Source: Devosia riboflavina (GTDB taxonomy: Bacteria > Pseudomonadota > Alphaproteobacteria > Rhizobiales > Devosiaceae). From it: a DNA stretch of 64,000 bases. Where the stretch lies: positions 62,001 to 126,000 of the forward strand of contig NZ_JQGC01000006.1 of assembly GCF_000743575.1 (NCBI RefSeq), read 5' to 3'. Positions 56,981 through 64,000 of this stretch are shown in pieces (the first letter of the stretch is position 1; each line of letters opens with the position of its first letter). The position numbers were made by a program, and so were the translations under genes. The notes beneath the pieces are model-generated. The model had not been told where the DNA came from, did no database searches, and was given only the letters and a program-made list of their open reading frames with translations.

Positions 56981-57070
56981 GGAGAGGTGGCCGAGTGGTC
57001 GAAGGCACACCCCTGCTAAGGGTGCAGGTCCGGAAGGGCCTCGAGGGTTCGAATCCCTTCCTCTCCGCCA
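56981..57070 (+). tRNA. tRNA-Ser (anticodon GCU)
   Basis: Full cloverleaf with acceptor arm GGAGAGG (56981-56987) / CCTCTCC (57060-57066), a long variable arm typical of class II tRNA, anticodon GCT at 57015-57017, T-arm GGTTCGAATC and encoded CCA at 57068-57070. It is a common phage attachment target. Its 3' end is repeated at 57398-57409. Confidence 0.95.
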
Positions 57071-57104
57071 TTCCCTTTTGATGTCTTTAAGTCGTTGAAA
57101 AATC

Positions 57105-57129
57105 AGACCTTCTCCGGAGGGTCTTTTTT
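57105..57129 (+). terminator. Terminator after the tRNA
   Basis: AGACC (57105-57109) pairs with GGTCT (57120-57124), loop rich in C/G, followed by TTTTT. It ends the tRNA transcript. Confidence 0.7.
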
Positions 57130-57205
57130 GTTTATGCCCCCGCTTTGTGCCCCCACAAGGTAGGTCGGTTGAAGAGCGGTAGCGGCACAAAGCTCCATGG
57201 AGTGG

Positions 57206-57322
57206 ATGATGACGACGGTTTTCACCATCGGATACGAGGGAACGGACATCGCTCGATTCCTCACTACTCTAAAAGCGGTCGGCATTGAATGTCTTGGGTC
57301 TGGCCCACGAGGAGTTCCGTGA
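57206..57322 (+). pseudogene. Truncated DUF488 gene
   Basis: 38 codons starting MMTTVFTIGYEGTDIARFLT, the well-known N-terminus of DUF488 proteins (normally ~130-180 aa). After about 28 residues the similarity stops, and a stop codon follows at 57320-57322. This is the remnant of a gene interrupted by insertion or deletion, between two copies of the tRNA 3' end. Confidence 0.7.
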
Positions 57323-57397
57323 TTTGGGGCGGCGCGCGCGGAGGGCGTGTCGCTAGGTCGTTCATTAGGCCTCCGGTGACAGGAGTTGGTCGGCGGG

Positions 57398-57409
57398 CCT
57401 CTCCGCCAT
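57398..57409 (+). repeat. 12-bp direct repeat of the tRNA-Ser 3' end
   Basis: CCTCTCCGCCAT, identical to 57060-57071 (end of the acceptor arm, CCA and one flanking base). The two copies are 338 bases apart and enclose the truncated DUF488 gene. It resembles an attachment-site half left by an integrated element. A chance match is unlikely but not excluded. Confidence 0.55.
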
Positions 57410-57742
57410 CTTGCCACGAACATCGTAACGCTTGGAAATCGCGGTGCTTTGCGATGGAGTGTTTGGCCGATACTCTACAGATTCCGTAATAACGAGAAAT
57501 TGTAGTTCAAATTGTCTGCTCTGCGAGACTTGCGAGTGCTTGGCTTTCTATCTCGGTGGCGGCCACTAGCGCCCCCAGTGTTGTCTCAAGCCCGCTAGCA
57601 TAACAGAACGCCGTTGACGCCCGTTTTCCAGCCGCTGATCTGGAAGTTTGGTGTCGTCATACTTAGCCTCACCAAAGGAAGCGTTCCCCTCCGCTTTGCC
57701 ATTGACAACAAGTTGCTGGCCACTACGCCTGATTGATGACGA
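57410..57742. other. Intergenic region without recognisable gene
   Basis: No supported gene between the tRNA-end repeat and the cytochrome b561 stop. Short frames have no recognisable products. Probably degraded sequence from past integration plus the 3' flank of cytochrome b561. Confidence 0.5.
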
Positions 57743-58237
57743 TCAAGGCGATTTCGCTCTGATCATTCGCCTGATGACCCGGTTGTTCAGCACCAGCTCC
57801 TCCACAATGGCCCCGCCGATGTGGAGGAGTATGGCCGGGATCAGAATGAAGCGGCCGAGTTCGTGCAGCACACCTGCCGTTTCGATGCCGCCAAACCAGG
57901 CGAGGGCACCACTGATGGGCATGAAAAATAGGAAACCATAAAGCAGCAGATGCGTCGCATGGCCGAGCAGGTTCAGCAGCCGATGGTTTGCCTTGGGCGG
58001 GAGAGGTACGCCGTGAGCATGGCGGATGCCGAGGCGCAGGGTGGCGAGGAAGAGGACGGCAATGCCGATAGCAGCATGGAAGGTCGCTCCGGCATTTTCC
58101 GGCAGTGTGTCTCCAGTGAGGCGTTGAGCGAAGGCTTGCTGCATGTCTGAATTGATGGTCAGTTGTACGAGGATCAGCGCCGCTATGGTCCAGTGCAAAA
58201 TGATCTGCAGGCGGGAATATCCGCTTGGTGACGACAT
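57743..58237 (-). CDS. Cytochrome b561 family protein
   Basis: 164 aa from the ATG at 58237 (GGGAG upstream); 27 extra bases up to 58264 lack a good site. Four membrane helices with the conserved His residues for two b-hemes (LHWTIAALILVQL near the start, then NHRLLNLLGHATHLLLYGF in the middle and ILLHIGGAIVEELVL near the end). Transfers electrons across or within the inner membrane. Divergent from the oxidase operon. Confidence 0.85.
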   Translation of the reverse strand: MSSPSGYSRLQIILHWTIAALILVQLTINSDMQQAFAQRLTGDTLPENAGATFHAAIGIAVLFLATLRLGIRHAHGVPLPPKANHRLLNLLGHATHLLLYGFLFFMPISGALAWFGGIETAGVLHELGRFILIPAILLHIGGAIVEELVLNNRVIRRMIRAKSP

Positions 58238-58316
58238 GCTTTTCTCCCTGACGGCCATTTGCATGGAACTCAGCTAAGGCATTGGCGTTCCACCCCCAGT
58301 TGATTTGCGGGGGTGC

Positions 58317-59303
58317 ATGCAACAGGGGCAGCGTTGTTCCTTTCTCGTCTTTCGTTTGGCGCCGCTGGCCTGCGTGCCTCTTCTCGTCGGCTGCGTCTCA
58401 GAACAAAGCACGCTGCATCCAGCCGGCGAGGACGCTGCGGCCATAGCCGATCTCTTCTGGGTTATGGCGGCCGGAACGGTGGTGATCTGGCTCATCGTCA
58501 TGGGCATTACCGTCTATGCTGTCCTGGGCAGGAAGCGGCCCAAGACCGAACGGTTTGCCGACCGATTCATCCTCATCGGTGGCGTCGCATTCCCTACCAT
58601 CACGCTTGCGGCCTTGCTGATCTTTGGCTTGGCGCTACTTCCCGACTGGGTGCGTTCCGACCGGCCGGATCTGCGTGTCCACATCACCGCCGAGCAATAT
58701 TGGTGGCGGGTGGCTTACGAAATGCCCGATGGCTCGCTGGCCAACACCGCAAACGAATTGCACCTGCCCGCAGGGCAGACGGCGGAATTCGTCCTGAACT
58801 CCACCGATGTTATCCATTCGTTCTGGATACCCAATCTCGGCGGCAAGATGGACGTCATTCCCGGGCGCACCAATCTCTGGCGGTTAAAGCCGACGGAAGC
58901 GGGTGTCTATCGCGGCGTCTGTGCCGAGTTCTGCGGCCCCTCCCACGCCCTGATGGCTTTTCCGGTCGTGGTGCATGAGCCAGATGGTTTCGAAGCCTGG
59001 CTTGCAGGCGAAGCTGCTGGCGTCGAGGAAAGGCGAGGGCACGCCCTCTTCGTTTCCACGGGTTGCGGCGCCTGCCATGCGGTGCGCGGCACCAGCGCTG
59101 ACGGCGCAGTGGGGCCCGATCTCACGCACTTCGCCAGCCGGCGCACCATGGCGGCGGGCACTCTGCCCATTGCCCCGGAAAATCTTCAAGGCTGGCTCGT
59201 CGACCCCAGTCACCACAAGCCCGATGTGCGCATGCCCGGCTATGCGAGCCTCGAAGAGACAGAGCGCGATGCGCTGGTTTCCTACCTTCTGAATCTCGAA
59301 TGA
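58317..59303 (+). CDS. Cytochrome c oxidase subunit II with fused cytochrome c (caa3 type)
   Basis: 328 aa from the ATG at 58317; a TTG 12 bases earlier is in frame. N-terminal lipoprotein-like signal (VPLLVGC), two membrane helices, a cupredoxin domain with CuA ligands in DVIHSFWIP and CAEFCGPSHALM, and a C-terminal cytochrome c domain with heme motif CGACH. Accepts electrons from a cytochrome and passes them to subunit I. First gene of the oxidase operon. Confidence 0.92.
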   Translation: MQQGQRCSFLVFRLAPLACVPLLVGCVSEQSTLHPAGEDAAAIADLFWVMAAGTVVIWLIVMGITVYAVLGRKRPKTERFADRFILIGGVAFPTITLAALLIFGLALLPDWVRSDRPDLRVHITAEQYWWRVAYEMPDGSLANTANELHLPAGQTAEFVLNSTDVIHSFWIPNLGGKMDVIPGRTNLWRLKPTEAGVYRGVCAEFCGPSHALMAFPVVVHEPDGFEAWLAGEAAGVEERRGHALFVSTGCGACHAVRGTSADGAVGPDLTHFASRRTMAAGTLPIAPENLQGWLVDPSHHKPDVRMPGYASLEETERDALVSYLLNLE

Positions 59304-61786
59304 CCGACAAGCGCGCCCAAACCGAGCAGCTCGCAAAAGTCTGGGACAACCCCCGGGGCTGGCGCGCGCTGTCCGACGTCAACAATTCCATCGTCGGCCT
59401 TTGGTACTTCGCTGCCGCCTTCGCCTTCATGCTTTTCGGCGGCGCACTGGCGCTGATCATCCGCATGCAGCTCTTTGTGCCTGACAGCACACTGGTAACG
59501 GCCGAATTCTACAGCCAGGCTTTTACCCTCCACGGCACGGTGATGATGTTTCTCTTTGCCGTGCCGATCTTCGAGGCGGTGGCGATCCTGATCCTGCCGG
59601 GCATGCTGGGCGCGCGCGACCTGCCGTTTCCGCGCCTCTCGGCCTTCGGCTTCTGGTGCTATCTCATCGGGGGTGTTTTCGTCTGCGGCTCGATTTTTTT
59701 CAACGCAGCCCCCGATGCCGGTTGGTTCATGTACCCACCGCTGTCGACCGAGCAGAGCGGCATCGGTGCCGATATCTGGTTGCTGGGCCTGTCCTTCATA
59801 GAGGTCGCGTCCATCGCCGCGGCGGTGGAACTGATTGTGGGTGTCTTAAAATGCCGGGCGCCGGGGATGCACATCAACCTGACGCCGCTCTATGGCTGGT
59901 ATGTACTGGTCGTGGGCGGGATGATCCTCTTCGCCTTTCCGCCGCTGATTGCCGGTGACATCCTGTTCGAGCTTGAACGCCTGCTCGACTGGCCCTTTTT
60001 CGATGTGACCCGCGGCGGTGATCCGATCCTCTGGCAGCACCTGTTCTGGATTTTCGGGCATCCTGAAGTCTACATCATCTTCCTGCCCGCCATCGCGCTC
60101 CTTGCCATGATCGTGCCAACCTTCGCGCAACGGGAGATCACCGGCTATTCGTGGATCGTGCTTTCGGCCCTCGGGACGGGGTTCCTGAGCTTCGGTCTCT
60201 GGGTGCACCACATGTTCACCACCGGCCTGCCGTCAGTATCGCTGGGGTTCTTTTCGGCCGCCTCGGAAGCTGTGGCTATTCCCACCGGCATCCAGATTTT
60301 TGCTTTCATCGCCACGGTGATGCTGGGTTCCGTCGTGCGCAGCGTGCCCATGCTCTTCTGCCTCGGGGCCCTGGCGGTCTTCATCATCGGCGGCCTGACG
60401 GGGGTGATGGTCGCGGTCGCGCCCTTCGACTTCCAGGTCCACGACACCTATTTCATCGTCGCACACCTGCATTACACCCTGATCGGCGGCATGCTTTTTC
60501 CGGTCATGGCCGGCGTCTGCTATTATTACCCGCTGATCATGGGCAAGGAGCTGTCCCGCGCTTATGGCATCTGGTCGTTCTGGCTGATGCTCATCGGGTT
60601 CAACATGGCTTTCCTGCCCATGCACCTGACCGGCATGCTGGGCATGCCCCGCCGCGTCTTCACTTATGGTGCGGATCGGGGGTGGACCGAACTCAACATG
60701 ATCTCCTCGATCGGCGCTTTCGTTTTCGCCGCCGGTTTCTTGCTGCTGGCTTGGGATTGCGTACGCCCAAAACGCCACCAGCGCGACGTTCCGCGCAATG
60801 TCTGGAATGCGGGCACCCTCGAATGGGCGGCGCGCTTTGGCAACACGTGGGGCATGCGCTCCATACCCGAGATCAACAGCCGCTATCCGATCTGGGACGA
60901 CAAGGATTTTCTGCGCAAGATCGACGAAGGCGAAGGATACCTTGCGGATGCCAAGGAGGGGCGGCGCGAAACGCTGGTGACGAGCGTGCTCGATGCCCAG
61001 CCCATCCAGGTGCTGCGGGTCGGTGGGCCCGGCTGGCTGCCGATGATCGCGGCCGGTGGGCTTGGCGCCGTCTTCATCTTCATGACCTTCAAATGGTGGC
61101 TACCCATGGGGCTGGGCGGGGTAGTATTCCTCGTCGCTGTGTTGCGCTGGCTCTGGACCGGCACCGCTGAAATCCCGGAGAAGAAAACCAAGGATATCGG
61201 CGGCGGCAAGCGCATCCCCCTCTATGTCTCGGGCTACAAGTCGACCGGCTGGTGGGCCATGTTCATCACCATGACCGGCGACCTGACGGCATTTCTGGCG
61301 CTGCTGTTCGGATATTTTTTCTTTTGGACCATTCACCCCGATTTCCCCCCGGCGGATATGTTCGGGCCAGGCTGGTTCTGGCCAGCCCTCGCGGGGGTTC
61401 TTATCCTCGTTGCCTGGGCGCTGACCTTCGGTGCGAGGCTCCTCAATTCGAGTGGGCAATCGGGTCTGGCGCGGCTGTTCCTCTTGCTCGCCGCGCTCGC
61501 AACGCTCGGCGGTGGCCTCGCGCTGATGGCAGGCCCATGGACGACGGGGCTCGACCCGACTGCGCATGCCTATCCGGCTATCGTCTGGGCGCTGGTCATC
61601 TGGATCCTCGCGCATCTGGCGACGGGGATGTTGATGCAGGGTTATGGTTTTGCGCGCCTGCTCTATGGCAAGGCGACACCGACCCATGACGCCGATCTCT
61701 GGAACATCACGCTCTATTGGCACTTTGCAGCATTCAGCGGCGTTTTGACCGCGACTGTCATCGGAGGCTTTCCGTATCTGACATGA
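59300..61786 (+). CDS. Fused cytochrome c oxidase subunits I and III
   Basis: 828 aa. Subunit I part (~1-560) with low-spin heme a ligand His78 (FTLHGTVMMF), CuB site including the His-Tyr crosslink (FGHPEVYI, ~254-261) and VHHMFTTG (~303), and HDTYFIVAHLHY (~380-391) for heme a3 and a. The subunit III-like part follows (~620-828) with the helices expected of a membrane-bound partner. Reduces O2 to water and pumps protons. Its start overlaps the subunit II stop by four bases. Confidence 0.93.
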   Translation: MTDKRAQTEQLAKVWDNPRGWRALSDVNNSIVGLWYFAAAFAFMLFGGALALIIRMQLFVPDSTLVTAEFYSQAFTLHGTVMMFLFAVPIFEAVAILILPGMLGARDLPFPRLSAFGFWCYLIGGVFVCGSIFFNAAPDAGWFMYPPLSTEQSGIGADIWLLGLSFIEVASIAAAVELIVGVLKCRAPGMHINLTPLYGWYVLVVGGMILFAFPPLIAGDILFELERLLDWPFFDVTRGGDPILWQHLFWIFGHPEVYIIFLPAIALLAMIVPTFAQREITGYSWIVLSALGTGFLSFGLWVHHMFTTGLPSVSLGFFSAASEAVAIPTGIQIFAFIATVMLGSVVRSVPMLFCLGALAVFIIGGLTGVMVAVAPFDFQVHDTYFIVAHLHYTLIGGMLFPVMAGVCYYYPLIMGKELSRAYGIWSFWLMLIGFNMAFLPMHLTGMLGMPRRVFTYGADRGWTELNMISSIGAFVFAAGFLLLAWDCVRPKRHQRDVPRNVWNAGTLEWAARFGNTWGMRSIPEINSRYPIWDDKDFLRKIDEGEGYLADAKEGRRETLVTSVLDAQPIQVLRVGGPGWLPMIAAGGLGAVFIFMTFKWWLPMGLGGVVFLVAVLRWLWTGTAEIPEKKTKDIGGGKRIPLYVSGYKSTGWWAMFITMTGDLTAFLALLFGYFFFWTIHPDFPPADMFGPGWFWPALAGVLILVAWALTFGARLLNSSGQSGLARLFLLLAALATLGGGLALMAGPWTTGLDPTAHAYPAIVWALVIWILAHLATGMLMQGYGFARLLYGKATPTHDADLWNITLYWHFAAFSGVLTATVIGGFPYLT

Positions 61787-62193
61787 GCAAGGACAATCCC
61801 GTCATAGCAGAAATCAGGCGCGAAACCGGATCGGGAACCGATCTCTGGAGTGTCATCATCTCGCCCAGCATCTGGGCGCTGCATTTCCTCGTCTGCTACG
61901 TCTCCGCTGCCATCTATTGCCAAAAGCTTGGGCGAGACGCGCCGCTGTCGGATATTCGCGTTCTGGTCATCGCCGTCACGGTTCTCGCCCTTGGCGGCAT
62001 CTCCTGGTCGAGCGTCCGGCTCTGGCGCGTACATGACCGCAGTCTGACCGACGATGATTTCGAATATGAGCACAACACGCCAGAGGAACGACATCGCTTC
62101 CTCAGCCATGTGGCCTTGATGCTCTGCGTGCTGTCAGCGGTGGCGATCATCTATGTCACCATTCCCATGCTCTATCTCGATAGCTGCCGATGA
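61783..62193 (+). CDS. Small membrane protein of the oxidase operon
   Basis: 136 aa from the ATG at 61783 that overlaps the previous stop. About three membrane helices (SVIISPSIWALHFLVCYVSA, IRVLVIAVTVLALGGISW, and a C-terminal one), with a charged loop between. Coupled to the oxidase genes on both sides, so perhaps an assembly or stability subunit. No named family recognised. Confidence 0.7.
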   Translation: MSKDNPVIAEIRRETGSGTDLWSVIISPSIWALHFLVCYVSAAIYCQKLGRDAPLSDIRVLVIAVTVLALGGISWSSVRLWRVHDRSLTDDDFEYEHNTPEERHRFLSHVALMLCVLSAVAIIYVTIPMLYLDSCR

Positions 62194-62816
62194 GCCCGCG
62201 CCTTTTCACAGCGCTTGGGATTTTGTTGCTGCTCCTCGCCTGGGCTGGCCCACTGCCGCGCCTCGTGCCCGAAAGCTTTGCAGCGCATATGGCGCTGCAT
62301 ATGGGCGTGGTTGGTATCGCCGTCCCCATCCTTGCCATCGGACTGGCGCCGATGATTGCCGACCATCCCTGGCTGCGCTCACAGCTGGCCTTGCCGATTG
62401 CCGTCAGCCTCCTCGATCTCGTCATCGTCTGGGGCTGGCACACGCCCGCGCTCCACCACGCATCGCGCACGTCGGGCTGGGCTCTCGTTTATGAACAAGC
62501 CTCCTTTGCCTCTGCCTCGTTGCTGGTGTGGGTACTGGCGCTCGCCGCTCCGCGCGGACGCAGGGATATCGCAGCGCTGGCCGGTGCATTGACGCTGTTT
62601 TTCACCTCCATGCACATGACCCTGCTCGGCGCGCTGATCGGTCTTGCCCCGCGGCCGATCTATCCGGGGCACGCGCACAACAATCCATTCGGTTTGAGCG
62701 AAATGGCCGACCAGCAGGTTGGCGGCGTGATCATGCTGGCGATCGGCAGCATCATCTATCTCGTCGGTGGCCTGAGCCTCGTCGGTCGGGCGCTCAAGCT
62801 GCCGGTGCCATCATGA
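62190..62816 (+). CDS. ctaG: Cytochrome c oxidase assembly protein CtaG (caa3 type)
   Basis: 208 aa. Several membrane helices with conserved His residues (FAAHMALHMGVVGIAVPILA, WGWHTPALHHAS near 82-93, SMHMTLLGALIG near 140-151, YPGHAHNNPFGLS near 158), typical of the caa3_CtaG family that helps insert copper or assemble the caa3 oxidase. The symbol is given for this family, which differs from Cox11-type CtaG. Coupled by ATGA to both neighbours. Confidence 0.88.
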   Translation: MSPRLFTALGILLLLLAWAGPLPRLVPESFAAHMALHMGVVGIAVPILAIGLAPMIADHPWLRSQLALPIAVSLLDLVIVWGWHTPALHHASRTSGWALVYEQASFASASLLVWVLALAAPRGRRDIAALAGALTLFFTSMHMTLLGALIGLAPRPIYPGHAHNNPFGLSEMADQQVGGVIMLAIGSIIYLVGGLSLVGRALKLPVPS

Positions 62817-63826
62817 AGCGGCTCGCTCCCTTTCTCGCCAGTGCCGCTGCGGGTGCGCTGTTTCTTCTCGCCATACCCCTTACCGGCCTGCTCGATCACG
62901 CAGTGCATTCCGCTGGCAAGGGGGTGGTCAATTGGTACAATCAACTGGCCGCCCGGCAATCCATAGCGCTACGATCGGCCATGATTGCCGTCCCCGATCT
63001 CGATGATCCCAAAATGGTTTTGCGCGGGGCAGGGCATTTCCAACTCGTTTGCGCCGCCTGTCACGGCAGTCCCGAATCGCCGCCGGCGCAATTTGCGCGG
63101 GATTTGTCGCCGGCACCGCCCCGACTTACCAGCTGGCGTCCGGACGCCCGACTGTTTCAGACCATCAAATACGGCATTCGCCACACGGCTATGCCCGCCT
63201 GGCCGACCGATATGCGCGACGACGAGGTCTGGGACATGGTCGCCTTCCTCCGGCGCCTGCCCACCATGGACGCGGAAACCTATGCCACGCTGGCTCATGG
63301 CGGGGCCGAACCTGGCTCCTGCGCCTCCTGTCATGGGCCAGATGGGGAGGGGCGAGGTGGCGCTTTCCCACGTCTCGATATCCAAAGCGCACAATACCTG
63401 GCTGATGCGCTTCTGGCGTTTCGTGACGGCAGTCGGCCGAGTGGCACGATGATGTCGGCGGCGCGACAACTGACGGACGAAGAGATCGCCGTTTTCGCCG
63501 ATCTTTACGGCCACACTGTCTCTCTGCCAACTCCGGATGGTAGCGATCTGGGCAGAACTATTGCCCTTGAGGGGATCGTGTCGAGCGACGTTCCCGCCTG
63601 CGAAAAGTGTCACGGTCCGACCGCTCGAACAGATTTTCCGCGTCTTTCCAGTCAATCCGCCGACTACCTCCGGCGGCAGTTGCACCTGTTCCAGAAATAT
63701 GGCGCGGAGCGCGGCGGCCAGCACGCCGACATCATGGCCAAAGTTATCGAGGATGCGCTCGAAGAGGGGCCGCATCGCCTGGAGCCGGAAGCCATCGAGG
63801 CGTTGGCCGACTACTACGGCCACTGA
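62813..63826 (+). CDS. Tri-heme c-type cytochrome
   Basis: 337 aa from the ATG at 62813. Signal-anchor at the N-terminus, then three CxxCH motifs: CAACH (80-84), CASCH (170-174) and CEKCH (263-267), each in its own cytochrome c domain. The last gene of the oxidase operon, so it is probably the electron donor to the CuA/heme c of subunit II, or part of its supercomplex. A multi-heme donor at this place is uncommon but not unknown. Confidence 0.88.
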   Translation: MKRLAPFLASAAAGALFLLAIPLTGLLDHAVHSAGKGVVNWYNQLAARQSIALRSAMIAVPDLDDPKMVLRGAGHFQLVCAACHGSPESPPAQFARDLSPAPPRLTSWRPDARLFQTIKYGIRHTAMPAWPTDMRDDEVWDMVAFLRRLPTMDAETYATLAHGGAEPGSCASCHGPDGEGRGGAFPRLDIQSAQYLADALLAFRDGSRPSGTMMSAARQLTDEEIAVFADLYGHTVSLPTPDGSDLGRTIALEGIVSSDVPACEKCHGPTARTDFPRLSSQSADYLRRQLHLFQKYGAERGGQHADIMAKVIEDALEEGPHRLEPEAIEALADYYGH

Positions 63827-63889
63827 GCCAGGGAACGCTTTGATACGGCCGCCATTGGAAATGGGCCCGATCACCAAAAGAGTTCGCAG

Positions 63890-64000
63890 ATGAAGCGGCC
63901 CAGTCCCGATACTGTCTTTCGCAGCCACAAAATGCGGTTTGGCGCCGAGGTTCGGAAGGGGAGCACGCGCTTCAAGCTATGGGCGCCGAAATGCAAGACG
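63890..64000 (+). CDS. treZ: Malto-oligosyltrehalose trehalohydrolase, 5' part only
   Basis: The window ends after 37 codons. The opening VFRSHKMRFGAEV, then STRFKLWAPKCKT matches the start of TreZ (RFGA...RLWAP), a GH13 enzyme releasing trehalose from maltooligosyltrehalose. A later ATG at codon 15 is an alternative start. Full gene lies to the right. Confidence 0.7.
   Translation, partial: MKRPSPDTVFRSHKMRFGAEVRKGSTRFKLWAPKCKT

Noticed and set aside
56774..57019. Plus-strand frame of 81 codons running into the tRNA
   Set aside because: Its C-terminus is encoded by the tRNA itself; no family and no ribosome binding site.
56882..57190. Minus-strand frame of 102 codons across the tRNA-Ser gene
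   Set aside because: It is the antisense of a tRNA; frames with RDSNPRGP-like text are a known artefact of serine tRNA genes.

Overview
The window is almost entirely one prophage-like element of a tailed phage (bases 1 to about 56,980), followed by ordinary alphaproteobacterial chromosome (about 57,070 to 64,000). GC-rich codon use, a GapR/DUF2312 domain, GTA-like tail proteins and a caa3-type oxidase operon with a fused subunit I-III all point to an alphaproteobacterium, probably Hyphomicrobiales (Rhizobiales); the genus cannot be fixed from sequence reading alone. The element is a siphovirus with an HK97-type head. No integrase gene is visible, so the left end of the element lies outside the window or the element is defective.

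Layout. (1) Bases 1-6,407, plus strand: two DNA methyltransferases, a CHC2-primase/RepA-type helicase and small DNA-binding proteins, converging on the next block. (2) Bases 6,404-16,102, minus strand: a tightly packed operon of 22 genes driven by a PL-like promoter. It holds many small unknowns, an HNH protein, ASCH-like, HD and DUF5131 proteins, and at its far end a HerA-like ATPase with a membrane-protein partner. (3) Bases 16,103-19,010: the immunity region. A LexA/CI-like self-cleaving repressor (18,171-18,920) is flanked by five copies of a GCGGCAC-NN-GTGCCGC operator, two in PL and three in the repressor/PR interval. PR and PL share the same TTGACG-N17-CATAC(A/T) layout with an operator inside the spacer, and PR seems to make a leaderless transcript. 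A MazF/PemK toxin without antitoxin and an exported protein sit beside the repressor. (4) Bases 19,010-26,642, plus strand: early-right genes, with a Cro-position protein, a LexA-like winged helix, a GapR-ParB-like fusion, a C5-cytosine methyltransferase with a second gene overprinted in another frame, an MT-A70 methyltransferase, a stand-alone DnaA domain IV protein and a replication-type winged-helix protein. (5) Bases 26,727-28,484: small membrane and exported proteins and an HNH nuclease.

(6) Bases 28,613-46,880, plus strand: head and tail morphogenesis. The order is terS, terL, protease-capsid fusion, two paralogous small capsid proteins, portal, a collagen-like/carbohydrate-binding protein, connector, closure, gp10-like and DUF3168 proteins, tail tube, tail chaperones joined by a -1 frameshift, tape measure, tail tip and gpJ-like protein. 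Capsid before portal is not the canonical HK97 order. (7) Bases 46,947-49,133: tail fibre and accessory genes. (8) Bases 49,173-53,271: two minus-strand lipoproteins, a 670-base hairpin-rich noncoding tract, a GH19 endolysin with a C-terminal membrane anchor, and five further small membrane proteins forming the lysis cassette. (9) Bases 53,325-56,687: accessory genes, including an ATP-dependent DNA ligase and a ribbon-helix-helix regulator with its own operator repeats.

The chromosome resumes at a tRNA-Ser(GCU) gene (56,981-57,070). A 12-bp repeat of the tRNA 3' end and a truncated DUF488 gene follow, which looks like an integration scar. Then come cytochrome b561 and, divergently, a caa3 oxidase operon (subunit II with heme c, fused subunit I-III, a small membrane protein, CtaG, a tri-heme cytochrome c) and the first codons of treZ.
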